Source: Undaria pinnatifida
Taxonomy: Eukaryota; Sar; Phaeophyceae; Laminariales; Alariaceae
Reading direction: 5' to 3'
DNA: 64,000 bases
NCBI GenBank assembly: GCA_012845835.1
Contig: JABAKD010000014.1
Coordinates: 2,410,501-2,474,500, forward strand
Below the pieces are notes generated by a model, which had not been told where the DNA came from, did no database searches, and saw nothing but the letters and a program-made list of their open reading frames with translations. Positions 39,232 to 50,488 of this stretch are shown here, in pieces; within the stretch, counting starts at the first letter, position 1, and the number at the start of each line of letters is the position of its first letter. A program made the translations under genes and the position numbers.

Positions 39232-39549
39232 CGACGAGTTGGCTCTTTTGGTCAAGGGGTTGTGTCCCGCCTCGATGAGGCGATCAGGTGCACGGAAAAC
39301 CCCACCTTGTTTTCGTTTTTTATTAAAATATCACAACGTCACCAGCTGGTTTTCGCAGACCCAATGGGGCAGTTGACACCAGAAAAACTCGGGGGATACA
39401 AGTACGTCACAAAATATCTCCAGCGAGTACACCAAATGGTGGGAGATTTTCCTGTTGAAATCCAAGCACGACGCTCTCAGCTCGTTTCAGATGTTCGTAC
39501 AATATGTGGCGATCCCCATTGGTTGCCACGTGGAGCGATCAAGGGCTGA
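39232..39549 (+). CDS. Unrecognised open reading frame
   Basis: Open for over 100 codons to TGA (39547-39549). Composition is protein-like: NPTLFSFFIKISQRHQLVFA, DPMGQLTPEKLGGYKYVTKY, LQRVHQMVGDFPVEIQARRS and VSDVRTICGDPHWLPRGAIK. There is no convincing start, so it is probably a 3' fragment of a longer gene or an element. I do not recognise the family. It lies between two LINE remnants on the opposite strand. Confidence 0.35.
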   Translation, partial: RRVGSFGQGVVSRLDEAIRCTENPTLFSFFIKISQRHQLVFADPMGQLTPEKLGGYKYVTKYLQRVHQMVGDFPVEIQARRSQLVSDVRTICGDPHWLPRGAIKG

Positions 39550-39814
39550 AAAAGGGGAAGAGTTGATCGGCAAGGTGTTCTAAAAAATATTGTTTTCGGA
39601 CGAGTCGTTCTATGGTAGCCCCCCCGACTTTTCTTTAACGAAATCGCCGGTGTTGAAACCAGCTCCCGGCCGTACCTCCTGGAGTACGGTGCCCCTTGCC
39701 ACCCCGACGTCATCGTTCGATAGCCTTCTGCATCCAAGAAAATGTCTCAATGGCATCCTTGCTCCTGTCGAGCAGCCATGAAATGCCCCTTTAAAAAACC
39801 GCTGGTTTCGCGGA

Positions 39815-39861
39815 GGGGGGGGGGGGGGGGGGAGGGGGAGGGCGGGGGGGGGGGGGGGGGG
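39815..39861. repeat. Double G homopolymer (18 + 18)
   Basis: Two 18-base G runs separated by AGGGGGAGGGC. It begins five bases after the stop codon of LINE A (on the - strand, a C tract after the ORF). Confidence 0.95.
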
Positions 39862-39866
39862 CGTAC

Positions 39867-41975
39867 TCACTTCTTGTTGCTTGCCTTAGTCATTCGACCA
39901 TTGATCACGCATCCCTTTTTGAGACGGAACACAGTCTCTACTCCTAATAAAGACATCTCCAACATTTGGGCGCTCCGCACGCTTTTTCTCATGACGCGTG
40001 CTACGATAGAGGTATACCTTTTTTTGGCAAAAATGGTTTCTGAATGACTGAAGACACTCCTTAACCCAAAATCGGCGGAAATACGCCCCATTTCTTTTGT
40101 TGATTGTTCTCGTTGTGTACATGGGCCAAAATATTTTTCATCCGGTAGCAGTTTTATTTTTTCTCCAAATCAGTTTTTGGGAGGGAGAGGTCTTAGGCTC
40201 CCAAATTGAAGGGTACTATTAGAAAAAAAGTGGTGCGCCTCCATCTTAGCGCCCGTCCCATATATTGCGTTAAAACTGTTTGCTTGCGAAATCCCCGTCC
40301 TCTTCACCGTCTGTGGCCACCATCCATCTCCTAGGACGACGATCGTTTTCTCGCTACTCTGTTGTCTACCAAACTCTCCCATGTCACATTCGTCTACTTT
40401 GCTCATCTCCTGCCACTAGCATATACCATTCCTCCTTGTATATCTCACATTATCCTACTATATGGATATTCTTAATCTCTATTTATCGTTGTGCCACACG
40501 GGCACATGTGTGCATCCACGTCTTCCTCCTCCTCCCGGCTACTGGTGTATCTCTTTCTTCTTTCTGGTAGGTCCAGGTCCCCTACACGAAATCGCGGTTT
40601 CAGCTTTTTCGCGTAGTCCATTGGGCCGTGCAAATACGTTTCATTCCAATATCTTCCCTCAGCCCCCCGTATATCTCTAAGTGTTTCCCCTATTTCACCT
40701 TATTTCTTAGCGCTAACCTTCCCCTTTCTTCTATTTTCTTTTTTTTTCTTCTGTCTTGAACCCGCCAAACTTCTCTATAGACAGTATCTCTCCTTAGTCT
40801 CCTCCTAACGTGTTCAATATTATATCGACTACGTTATCCCATCTTATTCCAGCTCGCTCTTTTGCTATTTTCTCCCATACAGCCCTATCATCTATGGCTG
40901 GCAACCTCTTTTCTGACATATTATTTACTTATATTGCCATTTCCACCTTCTCACGTCTCTATTTGTTTGAAGTGGGTGCATTCCTAGTTCTGCTCTAAAT
41001 ACTGTATTACTCGTCGTACTCGAGCATCCTAGTATCTTTTTAGCTGGTGTCATCTGCACTGTTTCCAGGTATTTTACGAAGTTTGCGTATTCTTCCTATA
41101 CTTCTCCTGCATAGTCTAGCTTTGGTACAATCACATTTATCAGAAAACGCATTTTAATTATATTGCCAAGGTGCGAGTCTGTTAGGATCACATCCTTCTT
41201 GCTTACTTGTGATTTATCCTTTCCTAATACTTTCGCTATGTGTACATCCCAAGAGCAGTCCTTTGAGATCTCTACGCCAAGGTACGTATATTGGTCTACG
41301 ATCGGTAGTTCATCTTCTCCCCACTCCCAATAAAAAATTACCGGATTCACCTTATCTTCGTTACATACAATAACTACTACTGCGCATTTTTTCACGTTCG
41401 CTGTCACTTTCCATTTCCTAGTATACTCTAGTGCCTCCTTTGCCCGTTTCTGCAATCCTTCGGGTGTTTCTTCCATCCCCACAAAATAATCCGCAAGACA
41501 TCAACCCCGACACCGTACCTTCGCCCATCTTGATTCCCTGCTTTGCTTCTCCGAATGCTACTATCATGCCATTAATACATACCTTGAATAGATTGGGTGA
41601 TAGTATACATCCCTGTGCAATCCCTTGTAAAATATCAATATATTTGGAGAGTTCTCCGTCCAGCATCACAGCACTTACTTGTCGTACATTCCGTAATCTT
41701 TTTAATCATTCTCCACACCTATCTTTCCTCTGATATCAATTTCCCACCTATTTTTCGACAACCCATTCCTCCATACTGTATCATAGTTCTTCTGTGCATC
41801 CAGGAAGAAGCAGTGCGTCGTTAGCCCGGCGTCTTTCCTACCTTGAATTATCTTACCTAATGCCTACACATGGTCTACGCAACTACGGTTTGGCCTAAAT
41901 CCTGCTTGCCGTTCGCTTGTTTTTTCGTCCTTGTCCAACATTATTTCCACTCTATCGTTCAAAATCTTACAGAAT
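39867..41975 (-). pseudogene. LINE A: non-LTR reverse transcriptase, 3' half
   Basis: In - strand order: GKTFCKILNDRVEIML and SERQAGFRPNRSCVDHV (fingers), LSKYIDILQGIAQGCILSPN followed by LFKVCINGMIVAF (palm), then WKVTANVKKCAVVVIVCNED, VDQYTYLGVEISKDCSWDVH and FLINVIVPKLDYAGEVW (thumb), and a C-terminal part with TTSNTVFRAELGMHPLQTNR, VDECDMGEFGRQQSSEKTI and ERPNVGDVFIRSRDCVPSQK. The catalytic FADD-type motif is lost in a frameshifted stretch near 41450-41500. Many stops and frame changes occur. A MITE (39996-40254) is inserted near the C-terminus, between FNAIYGT and KKRAERPNVG. The 5' half is absent: Copia sequence of the other strand begins at about 42030. Confidence 0.75.
39996..40254. 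mobile_element. TIR MITE, copy 3, inserted in LINE A
   Basis: Left end GCGTGCTACGATAGAGGTAT and right end GTGGTGCGCCTCCATCTTAG then CGC are inverted relatives. The insertion splits the C-terminal coding region of LINE A, so the MITE moved after the LINE. Confidence 0.7.
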
Positions 41976-42029
41976 GTTTTGCCTGTACGGTGCTAAATAG
42001 CGTTTGGGGAGGGGGGGCTGTTGCAGAAT

Positions 42030-44568
42030 CTGTCGGACGGGGGTGTCGCTCGAGTTCGTCAGCACCAACACACTGCAGCAAACATCTGCATGTCCGACCG
42101 GGTTGGAAGAACTCTCGCAGCCATGCTGCGGTGCGTGCTCGCCGACAGGGGACTGCTTTATTCCTCTGGGGAGAATTGATGCCCACGGCGTCGTTCCTGG
42201 TGAACAGGCCGCCGCACTACGCCATCGCCATGCAGTCCCCGTACAAGCTGCTACACGGAATGCAGCCAGAGTTTCGGCTTCTTCGAGTCATGGGCGCCAG
42301 AACTCTCGTGTACGTCGAGACGGATCCCCAGAAGCTCGAACTCAACACGGTGGAAGGACGACTGGTGGGATACAGCAACAACACTGGTCACGCGCTGTCT
42401 GAGCTTCGAGGACTGAACCTCTGCACCAAGATGACTCTGCCGGACATTTCGCACGAAACGCACGGAGCAGACTCAGCCGTGGAGTACGTCTATGCCGTGA
42501 CCACTGTTATGCGAGCGAGAGTGCGAAACTAATTCCTAACACTTTCAAACGAGCCAAGACTGTACCGGCCAAGGCGAAGTGGAAGGCGCCCTGAGACAAG
42601 AAAGTAGCATGTCTAGACAGGAACAACTTCTACACACTCCTGCCGATGGCCGCTGTCCCCGCAGGACACAAGGTTATCGGCAGTCGACGGGTCCACAAAA
42701 TCAAGACCGCCAACTCGCACAAGAGACGCGTTGTTGTACTTGGATGGGGAAAATTACCAGGCGTTGATTACGGCAGCACCGTTCACCCCCCTTTGCAGGA
42801 TCCAGAGCATTCGCATGGTGCTGGCGATAGCGGCGGAATACAATCTGGAGTGCTGGCAGCTAGACTACAACGCCGCGTTTCTGAATGTCGATCCCACGGA
42901 GAAGGTGTACGTCAAGATGGCACCCAGATACGAAGCGTTCGGCAAAAGCAGGAGTCTGAATGGTTATGAGGCTTGTTAAATCCAGTACGGCCTTCATCAG
43001 AGCCCAACCAATTGGTGGAATAGCATTGTCGAACATCTGGTGGAAATCGGCTTCTAAAGTCTCAAGTCGGACCCGTGCGTCTACACCTACTCGGAGGGCA
43101 GCGACGTCATCATCCTGATCCTGCACAACAGCAGGTATCCAGTCATCAGACCCTGAAGACGGCCAGATCCCTTACGTCCATCTGTGACTCTCTCACCTGG
43201 TGCTTGGAGTTCGTGCAGCGCCTCTCCAAGCAGGGGCCAGGAAATATGGCGACCGAAGTCACGTCGTAGTCGAAAACAGCCCGCGCAGATGATCAACGAT
43301 GGAACAAGCGTGGCAACGGGCACGGTGGACACGGCAGCGCCAATGGGACAAGGGGCTGGTAGAGGGGCTGACAGGTCACTTCGCTTCAACTGTTTCTTTG
43401 CACCAATGGTAGTATCAATTAGACACTGGGCTGTCCCTCCATTCGCGTTACTGGACTTTTTACGAGAAACGAAGGCTTTCCCACGCCGGGGAGGTCCTTG
43501 ATACCCCTTTCCAATGAAGCCGAAGGAGCTTGCTTATAACGCTTACCCCCTGCTCACAGACAGACCCTCTACGTGACACTGATCAGCATAGTCACCACGC
43601 GTCGTATTTTCGCTTCCTAGAGCTGCCGCGCTGCAACACCTTGGAAAAGACCTTAGGGTACTCGGGGGGATTTATGAAAAAGTTTATTAGCCGTTTCCAA
43701 ATGACGGACGTGTCGCTCGTCCTCCGGATGGGCATCACCCGTGACCGTGATGAGGGAGCGGTGACTTTTCCCAGGGAAACTACACCAAGTCCCTACTGAA
43801 GCGGTACGTCATGGTAAGCTTCAATCCTGTGTGCACACCTGGTGTGAGAACAGAGCTTTCACTGGACCAGCCGGAGGAGAGGCTTCTGAGCAAGGAATAG
43901 AAACAGCGTTTCGAGGCCATCACGGGCAGCGAAACGTACCTCGGACAGATGACTCGCTATGACATTTTGTACGCCGTCAACCAATGGCGAAGGCGATGCC
44001 CAAACCCAAAGCTCACGTAGCGCCGGCAGAAAGCCTACTTCGGTACCTGGCCGGGACGGTGGATTTTTCCATCACATATTGGCGAAAGGGTTTCAAGCTG
44101 ACGGCTTTTTTGTATGAAAACTGGGGCAACAATCCGAATAACGGCAAGTCGATGTCTTCATACATTGTCTTCATTTCAAATGCTCCGGCGAACTTCAAGG
44201 TGGGGATGCAGGGGCTGTCATCGCGGTCCAGTAGTGAGCCAGAGCTCGTGGCCGCGGCACTAGCGACGAAGGAGGCAGTGTTCTGTTCAAACACGATAAA
44301 GGAGCTGGGATTCGACACACGCTTCGACCGCGTGCTGCTATGCATCGTCAACACCTCGACTCTTCACGTGCCCGGAAACCACACCTACAGCTCGCGAGTA
44401 AAACACGTGGCTCTGCGGTACTTCTTCATCCAGGAGCTAGTCAAGGAGGGCAGAATAGCTATCCACTACGTGAAGACTGAGGATCAACTCGCTGACATCG
44501 GAACCAAGTACCTCGGTAAGCACAGGCACCGCTACCTCCTCGAGCTAAGCAGCGAGTTCACGGCCTGA
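42030..44568 (+). pseudogene. Copia-1: decayed Ty1/copia polyprotein (integrase, RT, RNase H)
   Basis: Integrase end: SLEFVSTNTLQQ, SDRVGRTLAAMLRCVLADRG, FLVNRPPHYAIAMQSPYKLL, LVGYSNNTGHAL (three frames). Reverse transcriptase: IAAEYNLECWQLDYNAAFLN, VDPTEKVYVKMAPRYE, then LHQSPTNWWNSIVEHLVEIG and SDPCVYTYSEGSDVIIL. The following YVDD block is replaced by about 540 foreign bases (43126-43665). After them, MKKFISRFQMTDVSLVLRMG and YLGQMTRYDILYAVNQ resume, followed by an RNase H frame open for 194 codons (43984-44568) with SSRSSSEPELVAAALATKEA, HVALRYFFIQELVKEGRIAI and EDQLADIGTKYL. Gag, protease and the 5' LTR are absent. It cannot be functional. Confidence 0.85.
43126..43665. other. ~540-bp insertion or replacement in the Copia-1 RT
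   Basis: Separates the EGSDVIIL block from MKKFISRF, where YVDD should be. No ends, repeats or frame could be recognised inside. It may be a small insertion or scrambled DNA. Confidence 0.5.
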
Positions 44569-44646
44569 ATTCAGAAGCAGAGAAATATCGAGTGTTTTTT
44601 TTTTTTTTCTTGATGCTTTTGCGCGAATATGGGAGTTAGCGAATGT

Positions 44647-44699
44647 TTCTTCTTCTTCTTCTTCTTCTTCTTCTTCTTCTTCTTCTTCTTCTTCTTCTT
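44647..44699. repeat. (TTC)n microsatellite
   Basis: About 17 TTC units, between the Copia-1 RNase H frame and its probable 3' LTR. Confidence 0.95.
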
Positions 44700-45013
44700 T
44701 TTCCGAGAGTCAGTGTTGCACGCGGTAGACTTTAAACGATTCCATTGGCCTTCTGCAGATAAGTAATCACAAGGGGTGACTTGAATGGGTCCTTGGTGCG
44801 TTCGATCGATATTTTGCGATTTTAACTTTGTGATACAGACATACTTTCAACTTCAATTTCGTTGACAAGCTCACCAGTGAAAGAGGACACAGATGTTGCA
44901 ACGACATTCCACTGCAAAAGCTATAAGTTGGGAAGTTAACCCCACGGTGGAAGTTCCGGGTACCGAGAGTACTTGCTTGCGGCATTGCAGCTGTATTTAA
45001 ATGTGCGACATCC

Positions 45014-45036
45014 GTTGAGAGGGAGTGTTAAGAAAT
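45014..45036 (+). other. Polypurine tract and start of the Copia-1 3' LTR
   Basis: TTGAGAGGGAG directly followed by TGTTAAGAAATAGG is the usual Ty1/copia PPT-LTR junction, about 450 bases after the RNase H stop. The LTR end could not be placed because no second copy is present. Confidence 0.45.
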
Positions 45037-45399
45037 AGGTGGCATCAGCCTATTGTCATTACAAATGTTCTGTAGCGAACGTACAGCTTCATGTTAGTAT
45101 TTGCTGCAGCGGCACATCAGTAGCAGTTGTCTACAGAGTTTTTCATAAGTATAATGTCATTGCATACTTGTAGTGAATAAGGGCACCTCACTATCTGCGT
45201 AGTCAATACGTCTCGTGGCACAGACAAAATCTACCAGGTACCGAGTATAAGGTTATTCCGCTCAAAAAACGGCGGCGGTGTAATTGCTTCCGTCCACTAC
45301 AGGAATCATTGTCACTGTGATCGTGATTTTATGTTCTAGAGTGAAGGTTCTGCATAGATCGGACTTTAATATTGTTCGAGAACTGACAAGAAAGCAGCT

Positions 45400-45765
45400 C
45401 CGAAACTGCCCGTGGGCTTCTCGAATACAATCAGCAATCTAGCCGTCGTCCTCGTAGGGTTCTACGTCGAGGAAACAAGGTGCAGCAACCCCTCCTGCTC
45501 ACTCTTCTCATCCATCCAGCATCTGAACTTATCACAGTTCATCGTCCTAAGCTTTTCTTTCCAAAAAGCAGCATCTTTTTTAAACGTCATCAACTCTTCA
45601 CATCCTCGACACAGCGTATCTGCTAGGTCGGTCTACCGACTACCAGCATCAGCCTTTGCAACTTACTGCAGAGTACCATTTGGGGGTATTCTAAACATAT
45701 ATTGTACAAACGCAAATATCCTATTGAGTCGTTCCTGCACTACATCTCAACACATGTTATCTCAG
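45400..45765 (-). pseudogene. Unrecognised - strand coding-like segment
   Basis: On the - strand one frame reads VVQERLNRIFAFVQYMFRIP then PNGTLQ, stop, and after another stop TDLADTLCRGCEELMTFKKD, AAFWKEKLRTMNCDKFRCWM and DEKSEQEGLLHLVSST, stop. Composition is strongly protein-like. The two internal stops could lie in an intron, or the gene may be dead. No family is recognised. Confidence 0.3.
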
Positions 45766-45881
45766 GAACTAGTGCAGCTCGATATTAAAACACGAAAATA
45801 ACAACATCCACAATTGCATGAAATATCGCCAGCAACGCAACCCCCCATTGACTTCTATACAAACTCCAGCCAAAGGGCGGG

Positions 45882-45884
<3 letters not shown>

Positions 45885-45912
<28 letters not shown>
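45885..45912. repeat. 28-base G homopolymer
   Basis: Ends four bases before the stop codon of Copia-2 as read on the + strand, so on the - strand a C tract immediately follows the ORF. Confidence 0.95.
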
Positions 45913-46656
45913 CGTTTAATCACCGAGAAGATATATGAGGCGGTTTGAAGTAAACGGGAGCGCGCCCAAGCTTTTCGTGAGAATGCCGACCTTTTGAAAG
46001 CCCGTTTCAAATTGCTTCACATCTACTACGTACGTTTTCCGCGACCAAGCACCTAACATGGTGAATTTTTGCGTACGCGTGCTTCGTACGTCGAGTAATC
46101 AGTCGGTTCCATTGGTGCATGCGGCACCCATGTTATCCTCCAAAAAGTACTTATCATTTGGAGTAAGTGCCCAAGGCGAAGTTTCATCAAGCACGCTTTC
46201 GACAGTACCACATGTTCCCGTTCCAGAGCAGACGCAGCCACGTTCGTTCGCTTGACCGACTTCCAGTCTGCAGGCGCTCCTGCCAAGTAGACAACAGCTT
46301 CTGTCGTACAATATCCCTTGCCCGTATCACCAGCGCGGTCCGCGTCAACGTACGCAGTGAGTTCGTCTCCATTTTCAGTGTCTTGGGTGTAAATTAGTCC
46401 AGTCCAATCGAAATCTTACGTTTCAGGTACCTCGAAACTCTTTCCTTCTTGATCATTACTCTCGGACCTGGTGCGCGTTGGTATGCTTCTCGTAAGCACC
46501 AAACCTGCATGATGAGCAAGATCCGGCCTTGCACACCTGCTAAGACAATGGACAGGTCCGGTGTCAGAACTGATTAAGGTGGTGTCTTCCGTTGACAAAC
46601 TTCTTCCTCCTTAATCTGCACGGGCCCCTGTTCAGCAGGCTTTTCGTCGGCTGTGA

Positions 46657-47105
46657 GTTAGCCGTCCCGTGGGTTTCCGGTCGTCTTCGCGTACGTTTCC
46701 TGCGATGAAACAATGGTTTCTGCGTGCAAGTTTCGGTGTATTCCCGTACCAAGGAGGAACTTTGCGTCCCCGAGGTCCACCGTCTAGCACCTGTCCTTCA
46801 GTTTCTCAATCACCTTCAACACTCGCTCGTTGTCTGACCCGGACAGCGAAATGTCGTCAACATAGAGAAGAAGCAACGGGTGTGCGTTAGCCGTCCCGTG
46901 GGTTTCCGGTCGTCTTCGCGTACGTTTCCTGCGGTGAAACAATGGTTTCTGCGTGCAAGTTTCGGTGTATTCCCGTACCTAGGAGGAACTTTGCGTCCCC
47001 GAGGTCCACCGTCTAGCACCTCTCCTTCAGTTTCTCAATCACCTTCAACACTCGCTCGTTGTCTGACCCGGACAGCGAAATGTCGTCAACATAGAGAAGA
47101 AGCAA
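46657..47105 (-). repeat. 229-bp tandem duplication inside the Copia-2 RT
   Basis: Copies start at 46657 and 46886 (GTTAGCCGTCCCGTGGGTTT) and are almost identical. Each carries the YVDD-coding segment, so the active-site region is present twice. The near identity indicates a recent event. Confidence 0.9.
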
Positions 47106-48037
47106 AACTGCTCCTCGCCCCACGTTGTAGACACACGGGTCCGCGGTGCCAGAGATAAAACTAATCTCCAGCAAGTACGTGTGCATACTGCACCACCAAC
47201 CACGGGGGGGAAGGCGTAAGCCGTACAGCCAAACTTTCAGTCGCCATTCTTGATTCGCTTGTTCCTCTTGGCACTCGAACCCTTTGGGAGGGATGGCGTA
47301 TATTTTCGAATCGTCATGCCTCATCCTGGCCTGCTGGAAGATGGTCGTAACGTCGAGTTGCCTGAGGACAAGACTATTCTTGGCGGCGTTAGCAACCAGG
47401 ATAAGGACACACTCCTGAGATGCGATTGGTGCTGCTTTATCGATCCCAGTGTCAGCCTCGTGGCAGACCGTGCACTACCACTCTAGACTTCTGTCGACAA
47501 GATAATCCGCCTTGATTGTCCTTCCACCTGTACGAAAACTTTGACGGGATTGTTTGAACGCCTTGGGGCGGGTGTACCCACTCGAATACATCATGTTCGA
47601 TTAGTGACACCTGAGCTCCTCTGTCATGCAAGCACGCCAGCCTGATTCATCGTTTCCGCTTACACCGCATCGTCGTAGGTTCGCGGGCCAAGCAGCATGC
47701 ACCCTATCTCGCCAGGATCTCCAGCTCCGATGCTTCCAACATCTTCTCCTGCTGGTAGCGCACGTTCGGTCTGCTCGTACGGCGCGTGTGTTATCTCGCC
47801 TACGTTAATGCTGAGAGATCACTGCTGCGCCGCGTTACTGCCGGGCGATATACCTCGCTGTCCGTTGCTTTTGCGCAGAGGTGTCTGTTGTGCCGGCGGC
47901 GTAATCGTCTTTTCGCCAGATCATTTCGCCTTTGGATTTGTTTTGTTTTAGTGCTAGCTTCGGCCCACGGCACAAAAAAACAAACAAACACACACCGTGC
48001 TAGGGTCGGGAAACTCATGCCCTATACCTTTGGGCGG

Positions 48038-49425
48038 CCCACGCCACGGGTGCGGTCTCCTGCACTTCTTGTTTTTTGCGTGGAAGTTCATGAAATCTTC
48101 CGTAGAAGCTTCCACCGATTCCATGGAAGCTTCCATAGCTTCCATGAAAGCTTCCGTGGAAGCTTCAGTGAAAGCTTCCATGGAAGATATGGAAGCTCCA
48201 TGGAAAAAAAATCCCGGAAGCTTTCACGGAAGCTTTCGGGAATGCTTTCATGGAAGTAGCTTCCACGAAAGCTTTCACGGAAGCGTCCACGGGAGTAGTG
48301 GAACATGCCGCGGAAGTCACTTCCACGGAAGCTTTCACGAAAGCTTCCACGGAAGTACATCCACGGAAGCTTTCACGAAAGCTTCCACGGAAGTACCTCC
48401 ACGGAAGCTTCCACGGAAGCTTCCACGAAAGTACATCCACGGAAGCTTCCACGGCTTCGAAAGCTTCCACGAAAGAAATTCCACGGATTTTATGTTTTAG
48501 TTCCATTGAAACAAGCGGCAGCTTCCACAGAAGGTCGGAAGCTCAGCGGCTTCCACCAAAACTTCCACGAAAGCTTTTCGTGAAAGCCTTCGAAGCAGAT
48601 CCCGCAAAAAGGTCGAAACTACATCCGCGGAATTTTACATTATACTTCCACGGAAGCTTCTGCAGCTTCCACGGAATCTCAGCGGCTTCCACGACAGCTC
48701 CCACGGATTTATTTGTATTGGACACTACTGTGCCTCCAGTAGAGCTTACCACTTTTTTGGCAACATGGTTGACGCACACTGTATACGGGACGAAGGGGGT
48801 TTCACCGCACATTGCTTGTTGCGTTTCATTGGGTTAGGGTTAGGGTATATATAATTTAAAGAGTGTCAACCACATGCCGGAAGCTTTTACAGAGGCTTTC
48901 GTGGCAGTAATTTTCATCTACGCAAGCTACCGCGGAAGCTTCCATGGGAGTTATTTTGTTGAAGCTTCCGTAGAAGAAAACCAATATTTATTATTTCTAA
49001 TTTCTAATTTACTTCCACGGAAGCTTCCGTGAAAGCTTCTGTGGAAGCAAGTTTGCTTCCACGAAAGCATCCGTGAGAGTTTTTCGTGAAAGCTTCCGTG
49101 GAAGCAAATTTACTTCTACGAAAGCTTCCGTGAAAGCTTCCATGGAAGCAAATTTACTTCCACGAAAGCTTCCGTGAAAGCTTCCGTGAAAGCTTCCGTG
49201 GAAGCAAAATTACTTCCAAGAAAGCTTCCGTGGAAGTTTAATTCGAAGTAACTTCCGTGGAAGCTTCCACGAAAACCTTCCATGTTAGTTACTTCCACGG
49301 AAGCTTCCACGGACGCTTTCATGGAAGCTTCCATGGAAGCTTCCACAGCTTCCATGAAAGCTTCGATGGAAGCTTTCATTAACTTCCACCAAAAATGCAG
49401 ATAGTGCAGGTGGCCCCACGGGTGC
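48038..49425. mobile_element. Foldback element with modular long inverted repeats
   Basis: Left arm 48038-48700 and right arm 48870-49425 are inverted. The outer ~60 bases correspond (left CGGGTGCGGTCTCCTGCACT, right AGTGCAGGTGGCCCCACGGG). Inside, both arms are built of 12-bp modules (GGAAGCTTCCAC, GAAAGCTTTCAC, GAAGCTTCCGTG), each carrying an AAGCTT palindrome. The loop (48700-48870) is unique and contains GGGTTAGGGTTAGGGT. This is the architecture of FB/TU-type foldback transposons. Frames such as EASTEAFTKAST are module by-products. It sits in the integrase-RT linker of Copia-2. Confidence 0.8.
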
Positions 49426-49801
49426 TCTTCTCCCTAAACGGTACGTCGGATGAGTTGAATACTGCATACGGACCGTGTAGATTTCAGAGCCGTTTGTCAT
49501 GTTCTTGGTGTTGTACTCTACCCAATGCATTTTCTTATCGATTTCGGGGCTATTTTTCCGTGTCTCTGGCATATCTCGACGTGCTTAAATGCCAACGCCC
49601 CCCCCTCATGCGTGTGCTTCATACTACCATGTGGTTCACTCTCCCATACCTCTAGAGGAGCCTTGCCTCCCAGGACATCCGTTCGTGTGTGATTCCTAAT
49701 GTACACCGAAGCTTCACGCGCTTCACGCCACAATATCTCAGGGACGTGGGGAGCTCCAAGAAGTAGGCTGCGCGGAATACCAATTGTATCGATTTACACG
49801 C

Positions 49802-50036
49802 TGGTACCAGCTCCGAGGACTTCTCCTCGTAGGCTCGGAGTGCGTGTGGCGACAAGGACACAGTTTGATAATTATCACCTGGGGTATTAAGTACCAAGCC
49901 ATCGGCTATAGACCTTCCCGTCCATCTCTCTCGAGCTAAGTAGAAACGCGAACAGCGAAAAGTGGAACTCTTTGACAAATTGTATCCACCATGTTATGTA
50001 CGGTAAAATGCCCACTGATACGACTACAGCGTTACG
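49802..50036 (-). repeat. Gypsy-1 3' LTR
   Basis: Begins (+ view) TGGTACCAGCTCCGAGGACT; shares CCTCGTAGGCTCGGAGTGCG and GAAACGCGAACAGCGAA with the 5' LTR at 53083-53309. Diverged by small indels. Confidence 0.7.
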
Positions 50037-50488
50037 GCACCCTCCAAAAGCCCACCTCAGGCTACCAACCACAAGTTGGCTGAGACCGAGTAGCTTTGAT
50101 CGACATCGTTGTCCGTATGTTGGACAATTATCAAGTTCAACCAATCGTGGTCAGTTTCATCGCAACCTAAGATCTACCACGTCTACCGAAGGAGAACAAT
50201 GATTGTTCAGCAGCCGAGTCATCACCAATGCACTTGAAGCAAACCACACACCGCGCGTAACACCTCAAATTCTACGGGATGTGTACTCCAATACAGTAGC
50301 CACCCGTAAGACGGAAGAATCAACCCTGGACAGGCTCTATCCACACACAGCCTCGGGAATGAGCCGCCAGCTGTGGATACGCCAGGCACGCTCAGCACTC
50401 TACGCAGAACCTTCAGCCAGAATAACTAGAATCTATAAAGAAAAAAAGAAAATCAGCAACTCAAAGTCCCTCACAAAACACAAAATGA
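50037..50488. other. Non-coding or unassigned part of Gypsy-1
   Basis: Lies between the truncated coding region and the 3' LTR. A + strand frame (50203-50994) is open here and reads VYSNTVATRKTEESTLDRLY, but past 50490 it overlaps Gypsy-1 antisense. I cannot assign it. Confidence 0.3.

Noticed and set aside
48088..49379. Frames such as EASTEAFTKAST and FHGSFHESFHG
   Set aside because: By-products of the 12-bp modules of the foldback element; present on both strands.
48060..49390. A CRISPR-like array of short repeats
   Set aside because: Units are contiguous 12-bp palindromes without unique spacers, in a eukaryotic genome; no cas-like gene.
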